Of a stretch of DNA of 64,000 nucleotides, positions 44,238 to 53,426 are shown piece after piece (within the stretch, counting starts at the first letter, position 1; each line of letters opens with the position of its first letter). Origin of the DNA: Nocardioides terrigena. Lineage in GTDB: Bacteria; Actinomycetota; Actinomycetes; Propionibacteriales; Nocardioidaceae. The translations under genes and the position numbers were made by a program. The stretch is taken from the NCBI RefSeq assembly GCF_003047265.1, contig NZ_PZYY01000007.1:124001-188000 (forward strand), given 5' to 3'. The notes under the pieces were generated by a model, which did no database searches, was not told where the DNA came from, and saw only the letters and a program-made list of their open reading frames with translations.

Positions 44238-45863
44238 TCACTCGGCGACGCTCACCTCGGTGAGCAGCATCTGGTCGGTGGGGCTGAACTGGAGGTTCTC
44301 GATCTTCTCGCTGAAGACGATGAACGTCTTGTCGAACCACAGCGGGATGACGACCTGGTTGTCCAGCACCACGTCCGCGGCCGCCTGGTAGGACGGGAGG
44401 CCCTCCTCCACGGTGGGCGCCGCGTCGCCCTCGGCCACCAGGTCGAGGAACTGGTCGTGCTCCGGGCCGCTCCAGTCCCCGTAGTTGGAGCTGCCGGAGC
44501 CGTAGACCGGGTCGAGGTAGTTCTGCGGCGAGGGGTAGTCCGGACCCCAGCTGAGCCGGAACGGTCCGTCCACGGTGCTCCGGGTGTCGAGAGCCCCGAG
44601 GTACGGCGTGAACGGCTGCGACTTGAACTCGTACTCCAACCCGAGGTCGTTCTGCCAGCCCTGGGCCATCGCCTGCACCCAGTCCTCGTGGCCGCCGTCG
44701 TTGTTGAACCAGATGTTGATCTTGTTGCCGGGGATGCCCCCGGCCTCCTCGAAGAGCCGCTGGGCCTCCTCGGGGTCGTAGACACAGGTGTCGCACGCGT
44801 CGTCGCGGCTGCCCGGGACGAACGGGGCGATGACGTCGGTCGCGGCCTCGTACCGGTTGTCGAGGACCCTCGCGATGATCGCCTCGCGGTCGATCGCCAT
44901 GGAGAGTGCCTGCCGGATGCGGACGTCCTGGAACTCCTCCTCGTAGAGCGGGAAGCCGAAGTAGGCGAACCCGCCCCGGTCGACCTCGAGGATCTGGTCC
45001 GGGTACGCCGTCCGGGCCTGCGGCGTCTGCGACGGGTCCGGATCGACGATGTCGAGGTTGCCGGCCTGGAAGTCACGGTAGGCGGTCTTGAGGTCGGCGT
45101 AGATCTTGAACTCGATCTCGTCGGCGAGGCCGGCGGAGGCGTCGTCGCTGTAGTCGGCGTACTTCGACAAGGTGATGGCGTCGTTGTGCGCCCACGGCTC
45201 CGCGAACTCGTAGGGACCGTTGCCGATCGGCTGCTCGTTGCATGCCGCGAGATCGTCCAGGCACTCCTGCGCCATCGGCGCGCTCAGCGGGGTGTAGCTG
45301 AGGACCAGGGGGAACTGGGAGAAGGGCTTGGTCAGGGCGACCTCGATGGTGCGGTCGTCCGGGGCCGTGAGCCCGGACATCTCCTCGGCCTTCGGGTTCT
45401 CTCCCTGGAGGTCGTCGTAGCCCTCGACGTTGGCCAGGAAGAAGCCGACCTGGGTGGCGTTGGGGCCGTAGGCGGTGTGGTTCCAGGACCGCACGAAGGA
45501 GGCGGCGTCGACCGGCTCGCCGTTGTGGAAGGTGAAGCCGTCCTTGAGCGTGATGGTCCAGTTCTGGCCGTCCTCGGACTCGATCGACTCCGCCACCTGC
45601 AGCTCCTGCTCGGAGGTCTCCGGGTCGACCTTCAGCAGGCCGGTCCACACCAGGTTGATGATCTGGGCGCAGTCGGAGGAGTAGCAGTTGCTCGTGGGGG
45701 CGAAGGCCTCGGGCTCGCTGCTCGAGACGCTGAAGGCGCCACCGGCGGACTGGGCCGCCGGCTCACCGTCCGGCGGATCGTCGCCGTCCCCGGAGGAGCA
45801 GCCGGCCACGACGAGGGCCAGGACGAGAGGAATGGGCGCGAGCCAGTGCATCGATCGGTTCAT
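44238..45863 (-). CDS. Peptide/solute-binding lipoprotein (SBP family 5), cluster 2
   Basis: A 541-residue lipoprotein, lipobox VAGC with Cys 22, then an acidic linker. Family 5 pattern: WTGLLKVDPETSEQELQVAE near 80, WTITLKDGFTFHNGEPVDAA, IGNGPYEFAEPW, YPSPQNYLDPVYG near 450. It shares only family-level resemblance with the cluster 1 protein, so the two transporters probably take different ligands. ATG 45863 follows a weak AGGA. It is the first gene of the minus-strand cluster; the 244-bp gap to rarA must hold its promoter, but no distinct element is evident on the minus strand. Confidence 0.92.
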   Translation of the reverse strand: MNRSMHWLAPIPLVLALVVAGCSSGDGDDPPDGEPAAQSAGGAFSVSSSEPEAFAPTSNCYSSDCAQIINLVWTGLLKVDPETSEQELQVAESIESEDGQNWTITLKDGFTFHNGEPVDAASFVRSWNHTAYGPNATQVGFFLANVEGYDDLQGENPKAEEMSGLTAPDDRTIEVALTKPFSQFPLVLSYTPLSAPMAQECLDDLAACNEQPIGNGPYEFAEPWAHNDAITLSKYADYSDDASAGLADEIEFKIYADLKTAYRDFQAGNLDIVDPDPSQTPQARTAYPDQILEVDRGGFAYFGFPLYEEEFQDVRIRQALSMAIDREAIIARVLDNRYEAATDVIAPFVPGSRDDACDTCVYDPEEAQRLFEEAGGIPGNKINIWFNNDGGHEDWVQAMAQGWQNDLGLEYEFKSQPFTPYLGALDTRSTVDGPFRLSWGPDYPSPQNYLDPVYGSGSSNYGDWSGPEHDQFLDLVAEGDAAPTVEEGLPSYQAAADVVLDNQVVIPLWFDKTFIVFSEKIENLQFSPTDQMLLTEVSVAE

Positions 45864-46095
45864 GAGCGGTCCTACGACAGGAGGCCTGGAAGAGGTGTGG
45901 GGCGTCTCCCGAGAAGGCGTCGTAGCTACTCCTCCATTAACCCGCCGAGCGGTCGCGCCGCACCCGACCGACACCGAAACGACGACCAAGTCGTGAACGA
46001 ATCGTGACCGGATTCGCGCCGCGACGTCCGGTGCCTCCTCCCGATCGGGTACGCCCGGGCCGGGGTCGACGGGGCGGGTGGTCTGCACGGCGGAT

Positions 46096-46101
46096 TAGGG
46101 T
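46096..46101 (+). promoter_or_regulatory. -10 element, leaderless start of rarA
   Basis: TAGGGT six bases before GTG 46108; no ribosome site in between. Confidence 0.6.
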
Positions 46102-46107
46102 CGCGCT

Positions 46108-47451
46108 GTGGACGGACTCTTCGACGTGCCCGGTGCCGGGCCGGCCCCGGGGACGGGATCCCTCTCGGCCAACACGCACTCATCCGCACCGCTCGCGGTG
46201 CGGATGCGTCCGCGCACCCTCGACGAGCTCGTCGGGCAGTCGCAGCTGCGGGCCCCGGGCTCGCCGCTGCGCCAGCTCATCGAGGGCGACCGGTCGATGT
46301 CGCTGCTGCTGTGGGGGCCCCCCGGGACCGGCAAGACCACCATCGCCTCCATCGTCAGCCAGCAGACGCAACGGCGCTTCGTCGAGGTCTCGGCGGTGGC
46401 GGCCGGCGTCAAGGAGGTCCGCGCCGCGATCGACGCCGCGCGGTCCGAGCTGGCCCGGGGAGGCCAGGAGACGGTGCTCTTCGTCGACGAGGTGCACCGC
46501 TTCACCAAGGCCCAGCAGGACGCGCTGCTGCCCGGTGTCGAGAACCGCTGGGTCACGCTGGTGGCCGCCACCACCGAGAACCCCTTCTTCTCCGTCATCT
46601 CCCCGCTCCTCTCGCGCAGCCTGCTGCTGCGCCTGGAGTCGCTGACCGACGACGACGTCTCCGCGGTGGTCGACCACGCGCTGGCCGACGAGCGCGGCCT
46701 GGCCGGCGGCTACACGCTCGACGACGACGCCCGGGCCCACCTCGTCCGGCTCGCCGGGGGAGACGCCCGACGGGTGCTCACCTACCTCGAGGCGGCCGCC
46801 GGTGCCGCCTCGGACACGCACATCGACCTGTCGACGGCCGAGACCGCGGTCGACCAGGCGGCGGTGCGCTACGACCGCCAGGGCGACCAGCACTACGACG
46901 TGATCAGTGCCTTCATCAAGTCGATCCGCGGCTCCGACGCGGACGCCGCCCTGCACTACCTCGCCCGGATGATGGAGGCCGGGGAGGACCCGCGCTTCAT
47001 CGCCCGACGCCTGGTCATCTCGGCGAGCGAGGACATCGGGCTCGCCGACCCGACGGCGCTCACGACCGCGGTGGCGGCCGCCCAGGCCGTGCAGCTCATC
47101 GGGATGCCCGAGGCCAGGCTCAACCTCGCGCAGGCGACGATCGCGCTCGCCGTGGCCCCCAAGTCCAACGCCGTCACGCTGGCCGTGGACGCGGCCAGTG
47201 CCGACGTACGCGCCGGCAAGATCGGCCAGGTGCCCCCGCACCTGCGCGACGCCCACTACGCCGGCGCCAAGAAGATCGGCCACGGCAAGACCTACGTCTA
47301 CCCCCACGACGAGCCGTTCGGTGTCGCCGAGCAGCAGTACGCCCCCGACGTCATCGAGGACGCGACCTACTACCGCCCGACTGCCCTCGGCGCGGAGGCC
47401 GCGGTCAAGGAGCGGTGGGAGCGCATCCGACGCCTCGTGCGCGGACGATAG
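46108..47451 (+). CDS. rarA: Replication-associated recombination protein RarA (MgsA)
   Basis: AAA+ ATPase of the RarA/WRNIP1 family, 447 residues, acting at stalled replication forks with clamp-loader-like architecture. [16 protein letters not shown] near 32, Walker [14 protein letters not shown] near 70, Walker [11 protein letters not shown] near 125, sensor 1 [20 protein letters not shown], then the tetramerisation C-terminal domain ([34 protein letters not shown]). GTG 46108 follows TAGGGT by six bases. It begins the conserved block that leads to alaS. Confidence 0.95.
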   Translation: MDGLFDVPGAGPAPGTGSLSANTHSSAPLAVRMRPRTLDELVGQSQLRAPGSPLRQLIEGDRSMSLLLWGPPGTGKTTIASIVSQQTQRRFVEVSAVAAGVKEVRAAIDAARSELARGGQETVLFVDEVHRFTKAQQDALLPGVENRWVTLVAATTENPFFSVISPLLSRSLLLRLESLTDDDVSAVVDHALADERGLAGGYTLDDDARAHLVRLAGGDARRVLTYLEAAAGAASDTHIDLSTAETAVDQAAVRYDRQGDQHYDVISAFIKSIRGSDADAALHYLARMMEAGEDPRFIARRLVISASEDIGLADPTALTTAVAAAQAVQLIGMPEARLNLAQATIALAVAPKSNAVTLAVDAASADVRAGKIGQVPPHLRDAHYAGAKKIGHGKTYVYPHDEPFGVAEQQYAPDVIEDATYYRPTALGAEAAVKERWERIRRLVRGR

Positions 47452-47454
47452 GGT
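47449..47454 (+). promoter_or_regulatory. -10 element overlapping the rarA stop codon
   Basis: TAGGGT six bases before GTG 47461; its TAG is the rarA stop codon. Same layout as at 14549. Confidence 0.55.
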
Positions 47455-47460
47455 CGTGCG

Positions 47461-47967
47461 GTGAGCTCCGAGCAGATCTGGCTGGCAGCAGGAGGCGCCC
47501 TGGCGCTTCTCCTGCTCGTCGGCGTGCTCGCCCTCGCGCGCGTCGTACGCCGCCTGGGTGCGCGCGTCTCGTCCCTCGAGGCCGCGCTCGGGGCGGCCCT
47601 CGAGGCCCGCGCAGACGAGACGGCGCCGCAGCCCGCCGTTGCGGCCGAGCCCGCGTCGTACGTCATCACCGGCATCGACCGGGTCGAGGACGACGAGCCC
47701 ACTGTCGCCGTGCAGGGGCGCATCGACGGTGCGCTGTTCGCCGACATCGTGGCCCGCGAGAGCGCGATCAGGGCCGCGGGCATCGCCCACGGCCTGCGGC
47801 GGGCGCTGGCGCCCGAGGCACGCAACCGCATCCGCTTCGAGATGAAGCGCGAGGTCAAGCGTTCCCGCAAGCAGCGACGGGCCGACCTCAAGGAGGCCCT
47901 GCGCGACATGCAGGCCCGCGAGCGGGCGCAGATGGCCGACCGGCGCGACGAGGGGGACGCTGCCTGA
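47461..47967 (+). CDS. Membrane-anchored hypothetical protein
   Basis: A 168-residue protein of unknown function. N-terminal membrane helix IWLAAGGALALLLLVGVLAL, a short heptad-like stretch VVRRLGARVSSLEAALGAAL, an Ala/Pro linker, a central segment SYVITGIDRVEDDEPTVAVQ, and a basic helical end (KREVKRSRKQRRADLKEALR). Probably a membrane-bound cytoplasmic coiled-coil protein. Position between rarA and the next small gene is where other actinobacteria carry DUF948-type membrane proteins, but I do not see that domain here. Its stop overlaps the next ATG. Confidence 0.8.
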   Translation: MSSEQIWLAAGGALALLLLVGVLALARVVRRLGARVSSLEAALGAALEARADETAPQPAVAAEPASYVITGIDRVEDDEPTVAVQGRIDGALFADIVARESAIRAAGIAHGLRRALAPEARNRIRFEMKREVKRSRKQRRADLKEALRDMQARERAQMADRRDEGDAA

Positions 47968-48251
47968 TGGCCAGGACGTTCTGGTTCGTCGCCGGAGCGG
48001 GAGCGGGTGCCTACGCCCTGACCCGCGCCCGCAGGGTGGCCGAGTCCCTCACCGCCGACGGCCTGCGCGACCGCCTCAGCGGCCTCGCGGTCGGCGCGCG
48101 GATGTTCCGCGACGAGGTGGCCGCCGGTCAGGCCGAGAAGGAAACCGAGTTGCGCGAGCGCCTCGGTCTGGTCCCCACTGGCATCCCCGAGCTCGGCTCC
48201 CAGCCCCGCTCCACCAGCACCCGCACCACCGACACCGAGGAAGACACCTGA
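47967..48251 (+). CDS. Small conserved actinobacterial protein (probably DUF6167)
   Basis: A 94-residue protein: MARTFWFVAGAGAGAYALTR is a short N-terminal hydrophobic segment, then RRVAESLTADGLRDRLSGLA and a charged helix EKETELRERLGL, ending in a Ser/Thr-rich tail. I recognise it as the small protein that often precedes alaS in actinobacteria, to my memory DUF6167; function unknown. ATG 47967 shares a base with the previous stop (TGATG), and its stop shares a base with the alaS start. Confidence 0.75.
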   Translation: MARTFWFVAGAGAGAYALTRARRVAESLTADGLRDRLSGLAVGARMFRDEVAAGQAEKETELRERLGLVPTGIPELGSQPRSTSTRTTDTEEDT

Positions 48252-50920
48252 TGGACACGTCCGAGATCCGCCGCCGCTTCGTCTCGCACTTCGAGGCGGC
48301 CGGTCACACGGCAGTGCCGTCGGCGAGCCTGCTGGTGGACGACCCCAACCTGCTGTTCGTCAACGCGGGGATGGTGCCCTTCAAGCCCTACTTCCTGGGC
48401 CAGGAGACGCCGCCCTACGACCGCGCGGTCAGCGTGCAGAAGTGCGTGCGGACGCCCGACATCGAGGACGTCGGCAAGACGACCAGGCACGGCACGTTCT
48501 TCGAGATGTGCGGCAACTTCTCGTTCGGCGACTACTTCAAGGAGCGGGCCATCGAGCTGGCCTGGGAGCTGTGCACCAAGCCCCAGTCCGACGGCGGCTG
48601 GGGGTTCCCCGAGGACAAGCTCTACCCGAGCGTCTACGTCGACGACCCCGAGGCCGTCGAGCTGTGGAAGAAGATCACCGGCCTGCCCGACGAGCGCATC
48701 GCGCGCCTGGGCAAGGCGGAGAACTACTGGTCGATGGGCGTTCCCGGTCCCGGCGGGCCGTGCTCGGAGATCCTCATCGACCGTGGCCCGGCGTACGGCG
48801 CCGACGGCGACTTCGGTGCCGAGGACCGCTACCTGGAGTTCTGGAACCTCGTCTTCATGCAGGACGAGCTCTCGGCCGTGCGGAGCAAGGTCGACTTCGA
48901 CATCGCGGGCTCCCTGCCCAAGAAGAACATCGACACCGGCATGGGGCTCGAGCGCGTCGCCTTCATGACCCAGGGCGTCGAGAACATGTACGAGATCGAC
49001 GTGATGTTCCCGGTCATCCAGCGCGCCATGGAGCTCAGCGGCCGGCGCTACGGCGCCAACCACGAGGACGACGTGAGGTTCCGCGTCGTCGCCGACCACG
49101 TCCGCTCGTCGATGATGCTCATCGGGGACGGCGTCACCCCCGGCAACGAGGGCCGCGGCTACGTCCTGCGTCGCCTGCTGCGCCGTGCGGTCCGCTCGAT
49201 GCGCCTGCTGGGGTACGACGACCCGGCGCTGCCCGAGCTGATGCCGGTCAGCCGCGACAAGATGGCCGAGACCTACACCGACCTGACCCGCGACTGGGAC
49301 CGCATCGCGCGGGTGGCGTACGGCGAGGAGGAGACGTTCCGCAAGACGCTCCAGGCCGGCACCCAGATCTTCGACCTCTCGGCCGGCGAGGTGAAGAAGG
49401 CGGGCGGCAGCACCCTGTCGGGTGAGCGCGCCTTCGCGCTCCACGACACGTACGGCTTCCCGATCGACCTGACCCTCGAGATGGCCGCCGAGCAGGGCCT
49501 GGCCGTCGACGAGCAGGGCTTCCGCGGCCTGATGGCCGAGCAGCGCGAGCGCGCCAAGGCCGACGCCCGCGCCAAGAAGGGCGGGCACACCGACACGGTG
49601 CTCTACCGCGGGATCCTCGACGCGCACGGCCCGACCGAGTGGCTGGCCTACGAGACCCTGGAGACCGAGTCCCGCGCCCTGTCCGTGCTCAGCGGCGCCG
49701 GCGCCGTGCCGGCGCTCGCGCAGGGCGAGGTCGGCGAGCTGGTCCTCGACCGCACGCCCTTCTACGCCGAGTCCGGTGGCCAGGCGGCCGACGCCGGCAC
49801 CATCGACTTCGACGGGGGACGGCTCGAGGTCCTCGACGTCCAGCGCCCGATCAAGGGGCTCGTCGTCCACCAGGTGCGTGTCCTCGAGGGCGAGCTGCGC
49901 CCCGACGCGCAGCTGCACGCCCGCGTCGACCCCGAGTGGCGCACGGGCGCCCGCCAGGCGCACTCCGGCACGCACGTGGTGCACGCCGCGCTGCGCGAGG
50001 TGCTCGGCCCCACCGCGCTGCAGTCCGGCTCCTACAACCGCCCCGGCTACCTGCGCCTCGACTTCGGCTGGACCCAGGCGCTGAGCCCCGAGCAGGTCCG
50101 CGACATCGAGCAGGTCTCGCAGCAGGCGCTGCGCGCCGACCTGCCGGTGGGCTGGCAGTACATGACGCTCGAGCAGGCCAAGGAATGGGGCGCGATCGCC
50201 CTCTTCGGCGAGACCTACGACAACACCCAGGTGCGCGTCGTCGAGATCGGCGGCCCCTGGTCGCGTGAGCTCTGCGGTGGCACGCACGTCGACCACTCGT
50301 CGCAGATCGGCACCGTCGTGGTGACGGGCGAGGCCAGCGTCGGGTCCGGCAACCGCCGGATCGAGGCGCTGACCGGGGTCGAGGGCTTCGGCTACCTCGC
50401 CCGCGAGCGCGACGTGGTGTCCCAGTTGACCGGCCTGCTCAAGACCCAGCCCGACGACCTCGTCGGCCGGGTCCAGGACCTCACCGAGCGCCTGCGCGTC
50501 GCCGAGAAGGAGCTGGAGCGGGCCCGCACCTCCCAGCTGCTCGCCGGGGGCGGACAGCTGGCGGCCCAGGCCGTCGACGTCGACGGGGTGGCCGTGGTCG
50601 TGCACCGTGCCGAGGGCATCGGCGGCGGCGACGTCCGCACCCTGGCCCTCGACGTGCGCAGCAAGCTCGACCGCGCTGGCGCCGTCGTCGTCGCGGGGGT
50701 CGCGGACGGCAAGGTCGCGCTGGTGGCCGCCGTCAACGACGCCGGCCGCGAGCGGGGCGTGAGCGCCAACGAGCTGGTCCGCACCGTCGGTGGCCTCATC
50801 GGTGGTCGGGGCGGTGGCAAGGCCGACGTCGCCCAGGGCGGCGGCTCGGATGCCTCCCGCCTCGACGAGGCCCTCGGCCTCGTCCCGGGCGAGGTCGCCC
50901 GGATGGCCGGCCAGGGCTGA
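48251..50920 (+). CDS. alaS: Alanine--tRNA ligase
   Basis: Alanyl-tRNA synthetase, 889 residues. Class II core from SEIRRRFVSHFEAAGHTAVP with NAGMVPFKPYFLG and MGLERVAFM; editing domain with the zinc/active-site HSGTHVVHA near 573 and CGGTHVDHS near 675; C-terminal C-Ala domain ending near RGGGKADVAQGGG. Full length with all hallmarks. ATG 48251 overlaps the previous stop by one base. Confidence 0.97.
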   Translation: MDTSEIRRRFVSHFEAAGHTAVPSASLLVDDPNLLFVNAGMVPFKPYFLGQETPPYDRAVSVQKCVRTPDIEDVGKTTRHGTFFEMCGNFSFGDYFKERAIELAWELCTKPQSDGGWGFPEDKLYPSVYVDDPEAVELWKKITGLPDERIARLGKAENYWSMGVPGPGGPCSEILIDRGPAYGADGDFGAEDRYLEFWNLVFMQDELSAVRSKVDFDIAGSLPKKNIDTGMGLERVAFMTQGVENMYEIDVMFPVIQRAMELSGRRYGANHEDDVRFRVVADHVRSSMMLIGDGVTPGNEGRGYVLRRLLRRAVRSMRLLGYDDPALPELMPVSRDKMAETYTDLTRDWDRIARVAYGEEETFRKTLQAGTQIFDLSAGEVKKAGGSTLSGERAFALHDTYGFPIDLTLEMAAEQGLAVDEQGFRGLMAEQRERAKADARAKKGGHTDTVLYRGILDAHGPTEWLAYETLETESRALSVLSGAGAVPALAQGEVGELVLDRTPFYAESGGQAADAGTIDFDGGRLEVLDVQRPIKGLVVHQVRVLEGELRPDAQLHARVDPEWRTGARQAHSGTHVVHAALREVLGPTALQSGSYNRPGYLRLDFGWTQALSPEQVRDIEQVSQQALRADLPVGWQYMTLEQAKEWGAIALFGETYDNTQVRVVEIGGPWSRELCGGTHVDHSSQIGTVVVTGEASVGSGNRRIEALTGVEGFGYLARERDVVSQLTGLLKTQPDDLVGRVQDLTERLRVAEKELERARTSQLLAGGGQLAAQAVDVDGVAVVVHRAEGIGGGDVRTLALDVRSKLDRAGAVVVAGVADGKVALVAAVNDAGRERGVSANELVRTVGGLIGGRGGGKADVAQGGGSDASRLDEALGLVPGEVARMAGQG

Positions 50921-50933
50921 GCGGGAGACGGAC

Positions 50934-51395
50934 GTGCGCACCGGAACGAGGGTCGGCATCGACCCCGGCGACGCCCGGATCGGGGTTGCGCGCAGCGACC
51001 CCTCCGGCTTCCTGGCCACGCCCGTCGAGACCGTACGCCGCGGCAAGGGCGACGTGGCCAGGCTGCGGCGGATCGTCGCCGAGGCGGAGGCGGTCGAGGT
51101 GGTCGTCGGACTGCCCCGCTCGCTCTCCGGCGGCGAGGGTCCCTCGGCCGTCAAGGTGCGGGACTTCGCCGGGCGGCTGGCGCGCCAAATTGCCCCCGTG
51201 CCCGTCAGGCTGTGTGATGAACGCTTGACCACGGTGTCCGCGGAGTCCATGCTCCGCGACCGGGGTCGCAAGGGAGCAGCACGGCGTGCCGTGGTGGACC
51301 AGGCGGCTGCCGTCCTGATCCTCCAGCACGCGTTGGACACCGAGCGCGCGAGCGGTAGCGCGCCAGGAGAGATCGTCGAGGTCAACGATGAGTGA
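50934..51395 (+). CDS. ruvX: Putative Holliday junction resolvase / pre-16S rRNA nuclease YqgF (RuvX)
   Basis: RNase H-fold nuclease, 153 residues: VGIDPGDARIGVARSDPSG with the first catalytic Asp, VVVGLPRSLSGGEGPSA, LCDERLTTVSAE with Glu, and the late DQAAAVLILQHAL with Asp. The E. coli protein matures 16S rRNA; a role in recombination is also proposed. GTG 50934 has GGGAG seven bases upstream; the longer frame into alaS is not used. It overlaps mltG by eight bases. Confidence 0.93.
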   Translation: MRTGTRVGIDPGDARIGVARSDPSGFLATPVETVRRGKGDVARLRRIVAEAEAVEVVVGLPRSLSGGEGPSAVKVRDFAGRLARQIAPVPVRLCDERLTTVSAESMLRDRGRKGAARRAVVDQAAAVLILQHALDTERASGSAPGEIVEVNDE

Positions 51396-52560
51396 CGAGC
51401 AGCAGTACGACTCCACCGACAGGGCCGACGACGCCGTCGACTTCGAGGAGGACGCGTACGTCGAGGGCGGGCGGCGCCGCAAGAAGCGGGGCTTCTCGGG
51501 GTGCCTCGCGGTGCTGGTCGCGCTCGCGGTCCTCGTCGGTGGCTTCTACTTCGGCGTCACCCGGGGCGTGGAGTGGGTCTCCAGCCAGTTCACCACCGCG
51601 GAGGACTTCTCCGGTCCCGGCCGGGGATCGGTGACCTTCGAGGTGAGCCAGGGCGACACCACCGCCCAGATGGGCCGCAACCTCAAGGCCGAGGGCGTCG
51701 TCGCGTCCGTGCAGGCGTTCCTCGACGCGGCCGCTGCCGAGCCCGACTCGGCCGGCATCCAGGTGGGCTTCTACGAGATGCAGAAGGAGATGGCGGCCGA
51801 CGACGCGCTGGAGGTGCTCCTCGACCCCGCCAACCAGGTCAAGAGCGTCGTCACGGTGCCCGAGGGCATGCGGGTGGAGGACGTCGTCACCCTGCTCGGC
51901 GAGCAGACCGACTTCGGTGCCGCCAAGTGGCGCAAGGCGCTGGGCCAGGACATCGGGCTGCCCGACTACGCCGAGGGCAACCCGGAGGGCTACCTGTTCC
52001 CCGCGACGTACGAGATCGGTCCGAAGGACAAGCCCCGCGACGTGCTGACCGCGATGGTGGACCGGTGGCGGCAGGCGACCGACGACGCTGGCCTGGAGGA
52101 GGCAGCCGCCGAGCTGGGCAAGACCCCGGCCGAGCTGATGATCATCGCCTCGCTGGTCGAGGCGGAGGGCCGCGGCGACGACATGCCCAAGATCTCGCGC
52201 GTCATCTTCAACCGTCTCGACGGTCCCGGCGACAAGGCCGGCACCAACGGCCTGCTCCAGATCGACGCCAGCGTCAACTACGGCCTCGACCAGGAGCTCG
52301 GGGTCGCGCTGACCACCGAGCAGCTCCAGCAGGACACGCCGTACAACACGTACACGCGGCCCGGCCTGCCCCCGACGCCTATCGAGGCTCCCGGTGACGC
52401 GGCCATCGCGGCGGCGGCCAACCCGGAGGAGGGCGACTGGTACTACTACGTGACCGTCGACCTGGCGACGGGCGAGACCAAGTTCGCCGAGACGTACGAC
52501 GAGTTCCTGACCTACAAGGACGAGTACACCGAGTACTGCACGACGTCCGACGCCTGCTGA
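51388..52560 (+). CDS. mltG: Endolytic murein transglycosylase MltG
   Basis: A 390-residue membrane-bound lytic transglycosylase that cuts nascent glycan strands. Acidic cytoplasmic N-terminus (about 40 residues), membrane helix CLAVLVALAVLVGGFYFGV, LysM-like region VTFEVSQGDTTAQMGRNL, and the YceG catalytic domain with the active Glu in IIASLVEAEGRGDDMPKI near 257, plus LLQIDASVNYGL and YNTYTRPGLPPTPI. Same operon as ruvX and aroE, as in most actinobacteria. Confidence 0.94.
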   Translation: MSDEQQYDSTDRADDAVDFEEDAYVEGGRRRKKRGFSGCLAVLVALAVLVGGFYFGVTRGVEWVSSQFTTAEDFSGPGRGSVTFEVSQGDTTAQMGRNLKAEGVVASVQAFLDAAAAEPDSAGIQVGFYEMQKEMAADDALEVLLDPANQVKSVVTVPEGMRVEDVVTLLGEQTDFGAAKWRKALGQDIGLPDYAEGNPEGYLFPATYEIGPKDKPRDVLTAMVDRWRQATDDAGLEEAAAELGKTPAELMIIASLVEAEGRGDDMPKISRVIFNRLDGPGDKAGTNGLLQIDASVNYGLDQELGVALTTEQLQQDTPYNTYTRPGLPPTPIEAPGDAAIAAAANPEEGDWYYYVTVDLATGETKFAETYDEFLTYKDEYTEYCTTSDAC

Positions 52561-53426
52561 TGGGTGGTCCGGAGGCGGGTGATCCACGGGCGACGGGTCG
52601 TCGCTGCGGCGTGCTCGGCGACCCGATTGCCCACTCGCTGTCGCCGACCCTGCACCGCGCGGGCTACGCGGCGCTCGGCCTGGACTGGGAGTACGACGCC
52701 CACCGGGTCGGGCCGGGTGGGCTGCGGGACTTCCTCGACGGCCTCGGCGCCGAGTGGCGCGGGCTGTCGCTGACCATGCCGCTCAAGCGCGAGGCGGTCG
52801 GGGTCGTCGACGACCTCACCGAGCGGGCCCGGCTCGCCGGGGCGGCCAACACCGTCCTGCTCGAGGGCGACCGCCGGGTCGGGGACAACACCGACGTCCC
52901 GGGGGCGATCGCGGCCATCCGTGAGCGCACCGGCGCCCACCTCACCAGCGCCGCGATCCTGGGCGGGGGAGCGACCGCGACCTCCGTCGGGCTGGCCCTG
53001 GCCGACCTGGGGGTGCGGTCGCTGGCGCTGGTCGTCCGCGAGCCGGCCCGGGCCGCCGAGACCCGCGAGGCCCTCAACGGGCATCCCGGGCGACCGGACG
53101 TGGTCGTCGGCATCCTCGACGACCCCGCGCCGCTCGAGGTCGACCTCGTCGCCTCCACGATTCCCGCCGAGGCCCAGGACCACCGGCTGGTCGCCCGGTG
53201 CCGCGCAGCGGAGGTGGTCTTCGAGGTGCTCTACCACCCGTGGCCCACGCCGCTGGCCGCCTCGGCGGGCGACCGCGTGCTGGTGGGCGGGCTGGACCTG
53301 CTCCTGCACCAGGCAGCGGTCCAGTTCGAGCTCTTCACCGGCCACCGGGCCCCGCTCGCCGCCATGCGCGCGGCGGGGGAGCAGGCACTGGCCGCGCGCT
53401 CGGCGGCCGGGGATCCCCGGCCGTGA
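52560..53426 (+). CDS. aroE: Shikimate dehydrogenase
   Basis: Shikimate pathway reductase, 288 residues. GDPIAHSLSPTLHRAGY at the N-terminus, catalytic Lys in LTMPLKREAV near 76, Asp in GDNTDVPGA near 113, and nucleotide loop LGGGATATSVGLAL near 140. ATG 52560 shares a base with the mltG stop. Enzymes with such motifs can also be quinate/shikimate dehydrogenases, but the aro context supports AroE. Confidence 0.92.
   Translation: MGGPEAGDPRATGRRCGVLGDPIAHSLSPTLHRAGYAALGLDWEYDAHRVGPGGLRDFLDGLGAEWRGLSLTMPLKREAVGVVDDLTERARLAGAANTVLLEGDRRVGDNTDVPGAIAAIRERTGAHLTSAAILGGGATATSVGLALADLGVRSLALVVREPARAAETREALNGHPGRPDVVVGILDDPAPLEVDLVASTIPAEAQDHRLVARCRAAEVVFEVLYHPWPTPLAASAGDRVLVGGLDLLLHQAAVQFELFTGHRAPLAAMRAAGEQALAARSAAGDPRP

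Noticed and set aside
48128..51385. A 1085-codon minus-strand frame opposite alaS and ruvX
   Set aside because: Same cause: antisense shadow of well-identified genes, with no ribosome site and no recognisable domain.
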